DNA of 57,718 nucleotides from Oscillospiraceae bacterium (GTDB taxonomy: Bacteria; Bacillota; Clostridia; TANB77; CAG-508): NCBI GenBank assembly GCA_009778695.1, contig WRFS01000008.1, positions 1 through 57,718 on the forward strand, written 5' to 3'. A program made the translations under genes and the position numbers. A model generated the notes under the pieces. The model was not told the DNA's origin and ran no database searches. It saw only the letters and a list, made by a program, of their open reading frames with translations. Positions 51,341 to 57,718 of the stretch are shown here, one piece after another. Position 1 is the first letter of the stretch. Each line of letters starts with the position of its first letter.

Positions 51341-52048
51341 TTAAACTGCCTTTTCTTCGGCTACAGTTTCCGTTTCATTATTATCTTCCATATTTGGACA
51401 ATTATCATCTTCTTTTACGATTTCCATACTACCTATAGATACTTCATACGCTGTTTTTGCTATAATTGTTCCATCTTCTAATTTCTTTTCATAATTTCTT
51501 GATTGTACTCTGCCTATTACTTTTACAGCTGTTCCTACTGTTAATTGTTCACAGAATCTTGCATTTCTTCCCCATGCTATACATGGTATGTAGTCTGATT
51601 TATTATATGCTCTATTTACTGCTAGTAATATATCGGCTATTTCCCTGCCAAACGGAGTTTGTCTATAAATTGTTGGTTTGCACAAGTATCCAATCAATAT
51701 AACTTCATTAGATACACTCACTCTTTCATCATCTTCAGAATCAATTTCTCTCATCCTTACTTCTTTTGCAAACACTGTTAAAACTAATTTACTTCTTCCA
51801 TTTTCATAACTATTATATGATCTAAACTGACCTTCAACTATAATATCTTTTCCAATCGCTAAATCTAAATTGGTTAATAATCTTTCAGACACTGTTATTG
51901 GAATAATGTCTGATGTGTCACTTAATCTTGGCACCTCCATATTAAAAACATAAAAGCTTTCACCATATATTTCATGACTAAAAACTTTTTCACTTGTTAC
52001 TTTTCCCACTAATACTAAGTGGTTATTTTCTAAATAATTTGTATTCAA
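51341..52048 (-). CDS. single-stranded DNA-binding-like protein with two OB folds
   Basis: Two OB-fold units in tandem: residues about 5-100 (HLVLVGKVTSEKVFSHE, FYVFNMEVPRLS) and 110-220 (EVILIGYLCKPTIYRQTPFG, ILLAVNRAYNKSDYIPCIAW, VKVIGRVQSR), the second a clear SSB/PriB-type fold. The acidic tail lacks the DDDIPF SSB end. The start is TTG at 52048, seven bases after GGAGG. Single-domain SSBs of other bacteria act as tetramers; two folds in one chain would allow a dimer. The function in replication or repair is inferred; it is not the main SSB by its tail. Confidence 0.82.
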   Translation of the reverse strand: MNTNYLENNHLVLVGKVTSEKVFSHEIYGESFYVFNMEVPRLSDTSDIIPITVSERLLTNLDLAIGKDIIVEGQFRSYNSYENGRSKLVLTVFAKEVRMREIDSEDDERVSVSNEVILIGYLCKPTIYRQTPFGREIADILLAVNRAYNKSDYIPCIAWGRNARFCEQLTVGTAVKVIGRVQSRNYEKKLEDGTIIAKTAYEVSIGSMEIVKEDDNCPNMEDNNETETVAEEKAV

Positions 52049-52273
52049 TTTTATTCCTCCCTTTCCTCCGAACAAGCTTCATCTCTCGCATTTTTTATAA
52101 ATGCTCATATGTCCCACTGTTCGTCGTCTTCCAAAAAAATTTTACTTCGTAAATACTTTTTTGGGAACCTTTTCATAGTACTTTATTCATATTATTCTGA
52201 TTTTAGAATAATATGATTTTAGCCTCAATATTTATATTATACTACTTTTTTTTGATTTTGTCTACATAAAATG

Positions 52274-52768
52274 TTAAATTTTACCATATATAAGTAAGAA
52301 AATTGCCAAAATCATACTTAAATATAAATTTTTACTATTTTTATTAATGTCAATCCTTATTTCTTGTGGTTCTACAATTTTACCATTTATATCCTTTATG
52401 CATCTTTGAAGTGTTACTAATGCATATTCTGGATTGCTACTAGAAATAGTAAATGTAGATTTTGAATTCATCCCATATGTTATAACATTTAATTCCAAGT
52501 TTTCTATTAAAACTAAATTTTCATCATAATCTAAATTAATAATTATTCTTTCTGAATTTGATATTATATTTATTGCGTCTTTACTATAATTCAAGTCATT
52601 AATATCAATTATTATTGTATCAAATTTAACATTTTTTATGTTTTCTATGCTCTTGTTGTTAATTAATACGATAGTATGCTTAATTTCCATCTTTTCAAAT
52701 AAATTATTCAAAGCTTGCTTAATTTCTGTTTCCTTCTTGCTTTTAGTTATAATACCAATGAATATCAT
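52274..52768 (-). CDS. hypothetical protein with C-terminal hydrophobic segment, 164 aa
   Basis: Not recognised. I start it at ATG 52768 because GGGGG lies upstream. The N-terminal part alternates beta and alpha (MIFIGIITKSKKETEI, FDTIIIDIND) like a Rossmann-type domain. RIIINLDYDENLVL and VITYGMNSKSTFTISSSN resemble the Asp/Asn-rich end of Mur-ligase-like proteins, but no ATP motif is visible. A short hydrophobic C-terminus could anchor it. A 54-codon membrane-protein gene lies 81 bases upstream and may be co-transcribed. Confidence 0.6.
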   Translation of the reverse strand: MIFIGIITKSKKETEIKQALNNLFEKMEIKHTIVLINNKSIENIKNVKFDTIIIDINDLNYSKDAINIISNSERIIINLDYDENLVLIENLELNVITYGMNSKSTFTISSSNPEYALVTLQRCIKDINGKIVEPQEIRIDINKNSKNLYLSMILAIFLLIYGKI

Positions 52769-52849
52769 ATATTCCCCCACATTGGTATTTTCCCATGTTT
52801 GCACTATTTTATTCGAAATATATTAGATTTCTTTCGGAACCTAGCCCTG

Positions 52850-53014
52850 TCATCCTGAAGGTTGCTCAGTTGTATTTATATAATTTGTATCCTCCATTTT
52901 AACAGTTTCTACAGTCTTTTGTGGTAAGTTTGCACCAAGAAAAATTAAAACTCCAATAACGCAAACTACTATTAAATATGATAATAATTTATCTTTGTTT
53001 ATTACCCAAAACAT
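52850..53014 (-). CDS. small membrane protein, 54 aa
   Basis: A short gene that size filters would miss. ATG at 53014 stands six bases after AGGAGG. The protein has a short charged N-terminus, one membrane helix (LLSYLIVVCVIGVLIFLG) and a polar tail rich in Thr/Glu. The tail ends inside a TCATCCTGAAGG repeat fragment, so its last residues may have changed by repeat insertion. The topology suggests the tail faces outside. The function is unknown. Confidence 0.55.
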   Translation of the reverse strand: MFWVINKDKLLSYLIVVCVIGVLIFLGANLPQKTVETVKMEDTNYINTTEQPSG

Positions 53015-53096
53015 ATATTCCTCCTAAATACTGCATTAATGTCCGCTTCTTTTAATAAATTATATGCTTATTTAGGATTAGTATTCTTTTTTTCTT

Positions 53097-54257
53097 TCAA
53101 ACTTTATGAATGTGCTCATGTGTATGTTCTGGTCCTTCCTCTTCAGGTTCATCATCACTTCGCCCATCTCTAGTACTTGGATCTATTTGCGTTATTGGCA
53201 TTTGACCTCCCACTTGCTTTTCATCGAAAATTTCCGCTTCATCATTTATATAAGAGTTCCTATCTTTCCTCATCATATTTTCAATATTTTTTTGCGGTCT
53301 CCATTCTCTAGTCGTTTCAAGATTTGATGACATATATTTTACATTTCCATCTTCAAGTCTATTTATTCTAACTAATTTAAATGGATCATTACCTACCATG
53401 TTTACATCAACTTCAAAAGCATAATTAGGCTCCCCTTTTACTCTTATATATTTGTCCATACCTTTTTCTTCAACAAAACTCCAATCCGCACTTAAGTCTA
53501 GCATATTTTCACTAGAATTAAAAGATTGTAATGTTCTATCACAAGGTTCGAATTTACCAGTTTTTTTATCCACCCCGCCAATAAGAAATTGGTTTGTTTT
53601 TTTAGAATAAACTAGCATAGCATTACCTTCATATCCTTTTGCTTCAGGAATTATGTCATAAAACCTCTTATCTGTTATTTCTACTGAATAGGTAATATCA
53701 CTCCTATCTAAGCCTAAGTCGTTTTCAATAAGTGCTGGTTCAGGTTCATCTAATTTTTTAATTTTATTTTCATCTTTATCTGTAGCCAGCTCTTCTGTTT
53801 TACGTTCTTCTATTTTAGTAGATAAATTTTCTCTTTCTTTTTCATTTAATTGTTCATATGGCTTATCTGTTACTGTAAATTCTCCTTCTCTACTTAAATA
53901 ATGATTATCATTTTCTATTCCAATCCCACTATATAATTCACCAGCAAGCAATTTTAGTTTGTTTATATATTCTGCCGTATATGTTAATTTACCATCTGAA
54001 TCAGTTCTTGCAAGCAATGTTTTATTTTTATCATATAAGTCATATAATTGTTCAATTGTTCCATTTTGACCCTTTATCTCTCTTGTTACAATAAAAACAT
54101 CATTTTCTGCATACTCAAATTTTTGCTCTGATGAATTAAACGTTTCAAAATCTGCATAATAAGCAATTTTTCCTATTCTTTGATTTTTGTTATTTATTTG
54201 AGTTTCTAGCTCTTTTCTTAGTCCATCTCTTACTTTTCTAACCTCTTCTAGCGTCAT
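53097..54257 (-). CDS. large hypothetical protein with acidic middle and His-rich tail, 386 aa
   Basis: Not recognised. I start it at ATG 54257 behind GGGAG. Residues 1-130 are helical then beta (KIAYYADFETFNSSEQKFEY). Residues 130-190 are very acidic/charged (ENLSTKIEERKTEELATDKD). Residues 195-330 form another beta-rich domain (MLVYSKKTNQFLIGGVDKK), and the tail is Glu-rich with a metal-like end GPEHTHEHIHKV. No membrane segment or signal is present, so it is probably cytoplasmic. The style (paired beta domains around a charged linker) is like proteins of integrative elements, but no motif supports that. Confidence 0.6.
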   Translation of the reverse strand: MTLEEVRKVRDGLRKELETQINNKNQRIGKIAYYADFETFNSSEQKFEYAENDVFIVTREIKGQNGTIEQLYDLYDKNKTLLARTDSDGKLTYTAEYINKLKLLAGELYSGIGIENDNHYLSREGEFTVTDKPYEQLNEKERENLSTKIEERKTEELATDKDENKIKKLDEPEPALIENDLGLDRSDITYSVEITDKRFYDIIPEAKGYEGNAMLVYSKKTNQFLIGGVDKKTGKFEPCDRTLQSFNSSENMLDLSADWSFVEEKGMDKYIRVKGEPNYAFEVDVNMVGNDPFKLVRINRLEDGNVKYMSSNLETTREWRPQKNIENMMRKDRNSYINDEAEIFDEKQVGGQMPITQIDPSTRDGRSDDEPEEEGPEHTHEHIHKV

Positions 54258-54338
54258 TAAAATCACTCCCATCATTTAAAATTTTACCATAAAATACGTA
54301 TTTTTTCAACAAAAATTAATATTTTTTCTCTATAAGTA

Positions 54339-54367
54339 TTGACAATAGTCAATTAAGTACATATAAT
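54339..54367 (+). promoter_or_regulatory. sigH promoter
   Basis: TTGACA (54339-54344) and TATAAT (54362-54367) are 17 bases apart, both consensus, 46 bases before the ATG of sigH. Confidence 0.75.
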
Positions 54368-54412
54368 ACAAGTACATGTACAATTTATAGGCATACGGAG
54401 GTAACAATATTA

Positions 54413-55058
54413 ATGAACAAAAACTTTTTCTCTTTTGCAATAGATTTTTCTCGGGTACGATGATAATGAAGTCATTAATTACATTAGAAATGGGAATAAG
54501 GATGCCTTAGATTATTTAATTTGTAAATATAAAAATTTTGTAAATCTTAAGGTATCTAAATACTTTATTATTGGTGCAGAAAAAGATGACATTATTCAAG
54601 AAGGACTAATTGGCTTATATAAAGCAATACAGGATTACGATGCAAGTAAACAATCTTCTTTTAAGTCTTTTGCTAATTTATGCATAGAGAGACATTTAAT
54701 TACTGTTATTAAAACTTCTAATAGGCAAAAACATATACCTTTAAATTCTTCGGTATCCCTTAATAATTCTATAGATAACAATGAAGATAATTCTATGTTT
54801 ATCGACATTTTAAATTCTCAATCTGTTGAAGATCCGCTTGATACAATTACAAAAAAAGAATTTTATCAATCTGTTGAAACAAAGATTAATAATGAACTAA
54901 GCTCTTTTGAAAAAAAGGTTTTATATAATTATATTAATGGACAAACTTATGTAGACATTGCTGCTAAGTTAAAAATGCCTGTTAAATCAATTGATAATGC
55001 AATTCAAAGAATCAGGAAAAAAACCAATAAAAATAATTTTAATGATTATTCCACCTAA
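54413..55058 (+). pseudogene. sigH: RNA polymerase sigma-H factor with a +1 frameshift near codon 14
   Basis: Sigma-H (Spo0H) starts sporulation and competence transcription. ATG at 54413 follows GGAGG. Region 2 (DDIIQEGLIGLYKAIQDYD, SFKSFANLCIERHLITVIKT, RQKHIPLNSSVSL) and region 4 (KVLYNYINGQTYVDIAAKL, SIDNAIQRIRKK) are intact. After codons MNKNFFSFAIDFSR the frame hits a stop (TGA); one base must be skipped. Removing one G from the CGGG at 54453-54456 gives IDFSRYDDNEVINYI, the family start. It is a mutation, phase-variable tract, programmed shift or sequencing error. The promoter and everything else look functional. Confidence 0.85.
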
Positions 55059-55371
55059 CAACTCTTATATCTTTGTACTTATTCAGCACTTGCAAATACT
55101 TTTGGTATTCATCTTCCCACAGCATATCTGGTACCTTTTCAAAAGCACTAAACACTTTTTCAGCTTCCATCAAAAAAACGACTTGTTCTTGTTGTGTAAG
55201 ATTTTGATACTGCCTCGAAAAATTGTAAAGCTTATCTAGCATTTCATTTGCTTCTATAAAGTGCCAAAAATCCTTAACTTTCATTCCAGTCATTTTAATC
55301 TGAATTACAGCTAAGGCAATCAATGCAACTACTATAACTATTAATATATATGTTACACTAAATAAGTCCAT
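55039..55371 (-). CDS. membrane-anchored hypothetical protein, 110 aa
   Basis: Not recognised. One N-terminal membrane helix (TYILIVIVVALIALAVIQI) is followed by a helical cytoplasmic domain (WHFIEANEMLDKLYNFSRQY) and a Glu/Lys-rich end. ATG follows GAGGGG. It overlaps the end of sigH by 20 bases on the opposite strand, so their transcripts could pair. A small bitopic protein, possibly interacting with a membrane partner. Confidence 0.62.
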   Translation of the reverse strand: MDLFSVTYILIVIVVALIALAVIQIKMTGMKVKDFWHFIEANEMLDKLYNFSRQYQNLTQQEQVVFLMEAEKVFSAFEKVPDMLWEDEYQKYLQVLNKYKDIRVVRWNNH

Positions 55372-55395
55372 GTTTTCCCCTCTTTTGTATTATTT

Positions 55396-55421
55396 GAGCG
55401 GATATGAAAATCCGCCCTTAC
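55396..55421. repeat. short GCGGAT/ATCCGC hairpin with GGGCG-type end
   Basis: GCGGAT (55398-55403) pairs with ATCCGC (55410-55415), followed by CCTTACA. Read on the minus strand (TGTAAGGGCGGAT) it resembles half of the TGTAGGGGCG family. It lies between hpf and the 55039-55371 gene and may also act as a terminator for hpf. Confidence 0.45.
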
Positions 55422-55435
55422 ATGCTTTATATGAT

Positions 55436-55975
55436 TTATGCTTCTGGTTCTACTAGTCCGTAATTTTTTCCATCTTTCAATTTAAATATTACATTTACCT
55501 TACTATTTTCTAAGTTTATAAATGTATAAAATTTGTCTCCTATTTTTTCTTTTTCTTGTAATCTTAATTTTGCATCTTCTGGTGTCATAGGCTTTATATC
55601 GTAATATATTGTTTTTATTATTTCATTTTCAATGGCATATGGTTGTTCTATAATTCCTACAGTTCTTATTGACTCGTTATTTGTTCTTTCTCTTTTTGTT
55701 TTGTGTTTCCTAACTTGAGCTTCTAATATGTCAATATTCTTGTCAATTGAAGCATATAGGTCGTGACTTGCAACTTCTGTTCTGTATGTATTAGACTTAA
55801 CTTTAACTGTTATTTCTGCAATTTTTTGGTTTCCTTCTGTTTTTATTGTTACAAAAGCTTCAATTTCTTCGTTTTCTCCATTAAAGTATTTTTCTAATCT
55901 TTTTAACTTTTTTTCTGCATATTCACTAATGGCTTCTGTTGCCTTTAGTTCTTTTCCTGTAATTTTTATTTTCAT
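55436..55975 (-). CDS. hpf: ribosome hibernation-promoting factor, long form
   Basis: Dimerises 70S ribosomes into 100S particles in stationary phase. The N-terminal domain is the beta-alpha-beta-beta-beta-alpha HPF/YfiA fold (ITGKELKATEAISEYAEKKL, DLYASIDKNIDILEAQVRKH). A linker leads to the C-terminal dimerisation domain (IKPMTPEDAKLRLQ, FYTFINLENSKVNVIFKLKD). At 179 residues it is the long form used by Firmicutes. ATG follows AAAGGA. It is monocistronic, with a hairpin 15 bases after its stop. Confidence 0.95.
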   Translation of the reverse strand: MKIKITGKELKATEAISEYAEKKLKRLEKYFNGENEEIEAFVTIKTEGNQKIAEITVKVKSNTYRTEVASHDLYASIDKNIDILEAQVRKHKTKRERTNNESIRTVGIIEQPYAIENEIIKTIYYDIKPMTPEDAKLRLQEKEKIGDKFYTFINLENSKVNVIFKLKDGKNYGLVEPEA

Positions 55976-56100
55976 ATTAATTCGTCCTTTCTTTACTTAA
56001 ATTCTGACTTCTGACATCAGACTTCTGACTTCCGTTTTATTATATACTATATTTTTATATTTTTCAAATATTTTCGTGAATTTTTTTGAAAAAGATGTTA

Positions 56101-56129
56101 TTGACTTTTTATGTTTATTGTTGTATTAT
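56101..56129 (+). promoter_or_regulatory. promoter of the coiled-coil gene
   Basis: TTGACT (56101-56106) and TATTAT (56124-56129) are 17 bases apart, 72 bases before the ATG. Confidence 0.6.
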
Positions 56130-56201
56130 ATTTACATAATCATTTATATCCTCTTTTTGTATTAGAGGAAAACTTTAGTGAAAATTTTCAAGGAGAATGT
56201 T

Positions 56202-56525
56202 ATGGCTAGAAAACAAATGACTCCCTGTCGACGATCTCGACAGGAAAAGAAAAAATGGTCAAGACAACGGTCAAGACAACGGTTAGAACTCTTACAGATA
56301 AAACGAGAAGTAAGTGAAATACAGGCAAAGCTAAAGAATTTAAGGCGAGAAATATCGCTTTTACTTAAAAAGCTGGAAAGCCAATCGTCATTTTGGAATT
56401 TTTTTAACAAATTGAAAAATCAACATAAGCTTGAAAAACTCCGAAATGAGCAGGCAGAGCTAAAAAAAGTTTTAGACGCAAGGAGAGTAGAACAGCACCG
56501 TGCTGAACACGGTATATACTCCTAA
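56202..56525 (+). CDS. basic coiled-coil protein, 107 aa
   Basis: Not recognised. I start it at ATG 56202 because AAGGAG lies nine bases upstream. The first 35 residues are Arg/Lys/Gln-rich (CRRSRQEKKKWSRQRSRQR), followed by a heptad-like segment (EVSEIQAKLKNLRREISLLL) and another charged helix. It is strongly basic and probably binds nucleic acid or a partner by coiled coil. The DNA repeats TCAAGACAACGG twice. It is one of the four more G+C-rich genes in the window, with its own promoter and a strong terminator. Confidence 0.65.
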   Translation: MARKQMTPCRRSRQEKKKWSRQRSRQRLELLQIKREVSEIQAKLKNLRREISLLLKKLESQSSFWNFFNKLKNQHKLEKLRNEQAELKKVLDARRVEQHRAEHGIYS

Positions 56526-56546
56526 TTTATGTTTTAATCATTAGTT

Positions 56547-56583
56547 AAAGAGAGCTTTTGGGCAACCCCAAAGCTCTCTTTTG
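56547..56583 (+). terminator. terminator of the coiled-coil gene
   Basis: AAAGAGAGCTTTTGGG and CCCCAAAGCTCTCTTTT form a long stem around GCAA, with T4 at the end. It lies 22 bases after the stop. Confidence 0.85.
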
Positions 56584-56697
56584 CAGATAACCTCTTAATT
56601 ATACAGCCATATATAATTTTTAAATATAATAACCTAAAAACAATAATGGTAATATTAGCATTGTTTTACTATATATATTATTTTTGATTATTTTTGA

Positions 56698-56859
56698 TTA
56701 TTTTTTATGAAATTCTCTTATAATTTTAATTGCCTTTTCTTTATCATATCCTATATCTTCTGTTAAAACCTCATACTCTAACTCTATTATCTCTAACTCT
56801 ATTATCTCTGACTCTATTCTTAATTCTTTGCATATTTCATTTAATAATTCTTTTTCCAT
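56698..56859 (-). CDS. small acidic helical protein, 53 aa
   Basis: A short gene that size filters would miss. ATG at 56859 stands six bases after TGGAGG. It is highly acidic and helical, with the pentad repeat ELEII twice, reflecting a 15-bp DNA repeat (AACTCTATTATCTCT). It ends with a basic segment (DKEKAIKIIREFHKK). The HTH gene at 56997-57212 lies upstream on the same strand, separated by a terminator-like hairpin. The function is unknown; an antitoxin- or adaptor-like role is only a guess. Confidence 0.5.
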   Translation of the reverse strand: MEKELLNEICKELRIESEIIELEIIELEYEVLTEDIGYDKEKAIKIIREFHKK

Positions 56860-56951
56860 ATATTCCTCCATATAATACTACTTTACTGAAAGAATATCAT
56901 ACACAATTTTTATTTTATATCACTTTTGGTATGGAAATTATGTAACAATTA

Positions 56952-56986
56952 TATACTAAAAATCCCAATTTGGGATTTTTAGTATA
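56952..56986 (-). terminator. terminator of the HTH regulator gene
   Basis: TATACTAAAAATCCC (56952-56966) and GGGATTTTTAGTATA (56972-56986) form a perfect 15-bp stem, 11 bases after the stop; T5 is part of the stem. Confidence 0.75.
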
Positions 56987-56996
56987 CAAAATGGTA

Positions 56997-57212
56997 TTAA
57001 TCATAAATTTTATATCTGTATAGTTCTCTTTCATTCAAATCAAAAAATAACGATATTTTTATTATATCAGATAAATATCCATCGTTTCTTTTTTCTATTT
57101 TACTTAAACGTTTCACATTAATTCCTGTTGCCTCGCTGAGTTTTTTCAACGATATACTCCTAATTTTTCTTTGACCTTTTATTGAAAATAAATTCAATTC
57201 TATATTTTTCAA
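56997..57212 (-). CDS. XRE-family helix-turn-helix protein, 71 aa
   Basis: Small DNA-binding protein. The HTH is clear: IRSISLKKLSEATGINVKRL then SKIEKRNDGYLSDIIKISLF, followed by a short end (FFDLNERELYRYKIYD). It has no ligand domain. The start is TTG at 57212 behind GGGGTGA. Proteins of this size act as prophage or plasmid repressors or as antitoxins; the endolysin-like gene beyond it makes a prophage or integrated-element link plausible. Confidence 0.8.
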   Translation of the reverse strand: MKNIELNLFSIKGQRKIRSISLKKLSEATGINVKRLSKIEKRNDGYLSDIIKISLFFDLNERELYRYKIYD

Positions 57213-57281
57213 ACTCTCACCCCATTTCTCAAAAATAATATAAGTTTATTATAGTTAATAAATAGAATAAATTGAAGTGTA

Positions 57282-57718
57282 TTAATATATTTTTTTACAA
57301 TAATCTAAACAAATCCATCCGCTAACGGTCATTCCGCCAATTAGTTTGTACTTTTGTGACAGTGCAAACTACTCCCCTTAAGTAACCATTCGCTTTTTCA
57401 TTTCCCAATTTTCTATTTTGATTTTGTGCATTAGTTGATAATTGGTTGTATTTTTTAGCGATATAGTTTGTGCTTGCTCCTGTACGTACGTTTAATAAAC
57501 TAGCTGTTACTTTATATGTTCCTGTTGTATACTTTTTAATATTAGAGCTTTCGTTTAAATCTATATTAAAAGGTCTTAAAATCGCAATGTATCCATTTCT
57601 AATAGAGGTGATTCGGGGGCCGTCTCCTCTATTAGGGTAGTTCTGTTCTAAAAATTTTCCATCACTTGTAATTAATCCAATATGTCCCAAATACGCATTC
57701 TTTTCACTATTATACCCA
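57282..57718 (-). pseudogene. endolysin-like protein: CHAP-type end plus SH3 domain, frameshifted, cut by the window edge
   Basis: The frame is open to the right edge, so the N-terminus lies outside. NAYLGHIGLITSDGKFLEQN and YIAILRP are the end of a CHAP-type amidase/peptidase. KVTASLLNVRTGASTNYIAK is a bacterial SH3 wall-binding domain. The frame stops at 57322, but with one T removed near 57340 the reading continues GGMTVSGWICLDYCKKIY to 57282, the usual end of clostridial SH3 domains. It may be a single-base mutation or sequencing error. It would cleave peptidoglycan, as phage and element lysins do. Confidence 0.75.

Overview
The window is low-GC DNA from a Gram-positive, Bacillota/Clostridia-like bacterium. 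The evidence is AT-rich codon use, frequent TTG starts behind strong GGAGG sites, Clostridia-type gene orders (der-plsY-gpsA; remA-rpoZ-gmk; rlmN-prpC-prkC-rpe), long-form HPF, a SipW/TasA-type fibre operon and a sigma-H gene. No species can be named. Nearly all genes lie on the minus strand.

Layout. 1-6000: two small unknown genes, gpsA/plsY (phospholipid synthesis), der, rpmF, a D,D-carboxypeptidase, and two kinds of short repeat, one with perfect 38-bp inverted ends. 6013-10243: a Pnkp-Hen1 RNA-repair cassette bracketed by 50-bp direct repeats, with pieces of reading frames at both edges. 10243-12627: TasA-like fibre genes with a SipW-type signal peptidase, preceded by a helically phased TTGTAA array. 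12825-18321: gmk, rpoZ, remA, rsmE, a split transketolase and a predicted small RNA. 18426-23589: structured repeats, tRNA-Leu(CAA), argS, a MerR regulator and trpS.

23725-36342 is an accessory island. A serine-recombinase tail marks one side; a frameshifted ParA start joined to a methyltransferase piece and a Nudix-like piece marks the other. Between them lies an eleven-gene single-strand operon: ABC-F ATPase, P-loop kinase, GNAT, PHP phosphoesterase, HAM1/N-ribosidase fusion, radical SAM enzyme, two DegT-type aminotransferases, and two FemAB/BioF2-like acyltransferases around a GT-B glycosyltransferase. The set resembles the logic of cytosine peptidyl-nucleoside antibiotics (blasticidin/gougerotin type): free a base from a nucleotide, attach it to a sugar acid, remodel and aminate the sugar, acylate it, and protect the ribosome. 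This is inference, but it is the most interesting system here.

36646-51043: rlmD carrying an in-frame repeat insertion, a cohesin/bactofilin-like surface protein, rpe, prkC, prpC and rlmN (rsgA is missing from its usual place), a GT2 glycosyltransferase, a divergent SecD/SecF pair, an HD hydrolase, a Gly/Pro/His-rich lipoprotein and a beta-CASP nuclease. 51341-57718: a tandem SSB-like protein, small membrane proteins, frameshifted sigH, hpf, a coiled-coil protein, an HTH regulator and a frameshifted, edge-truncated endolysin. Three single-base frameshifts (parA, sigH, endolysin) may be real decay or assembly errors; reads would decide.
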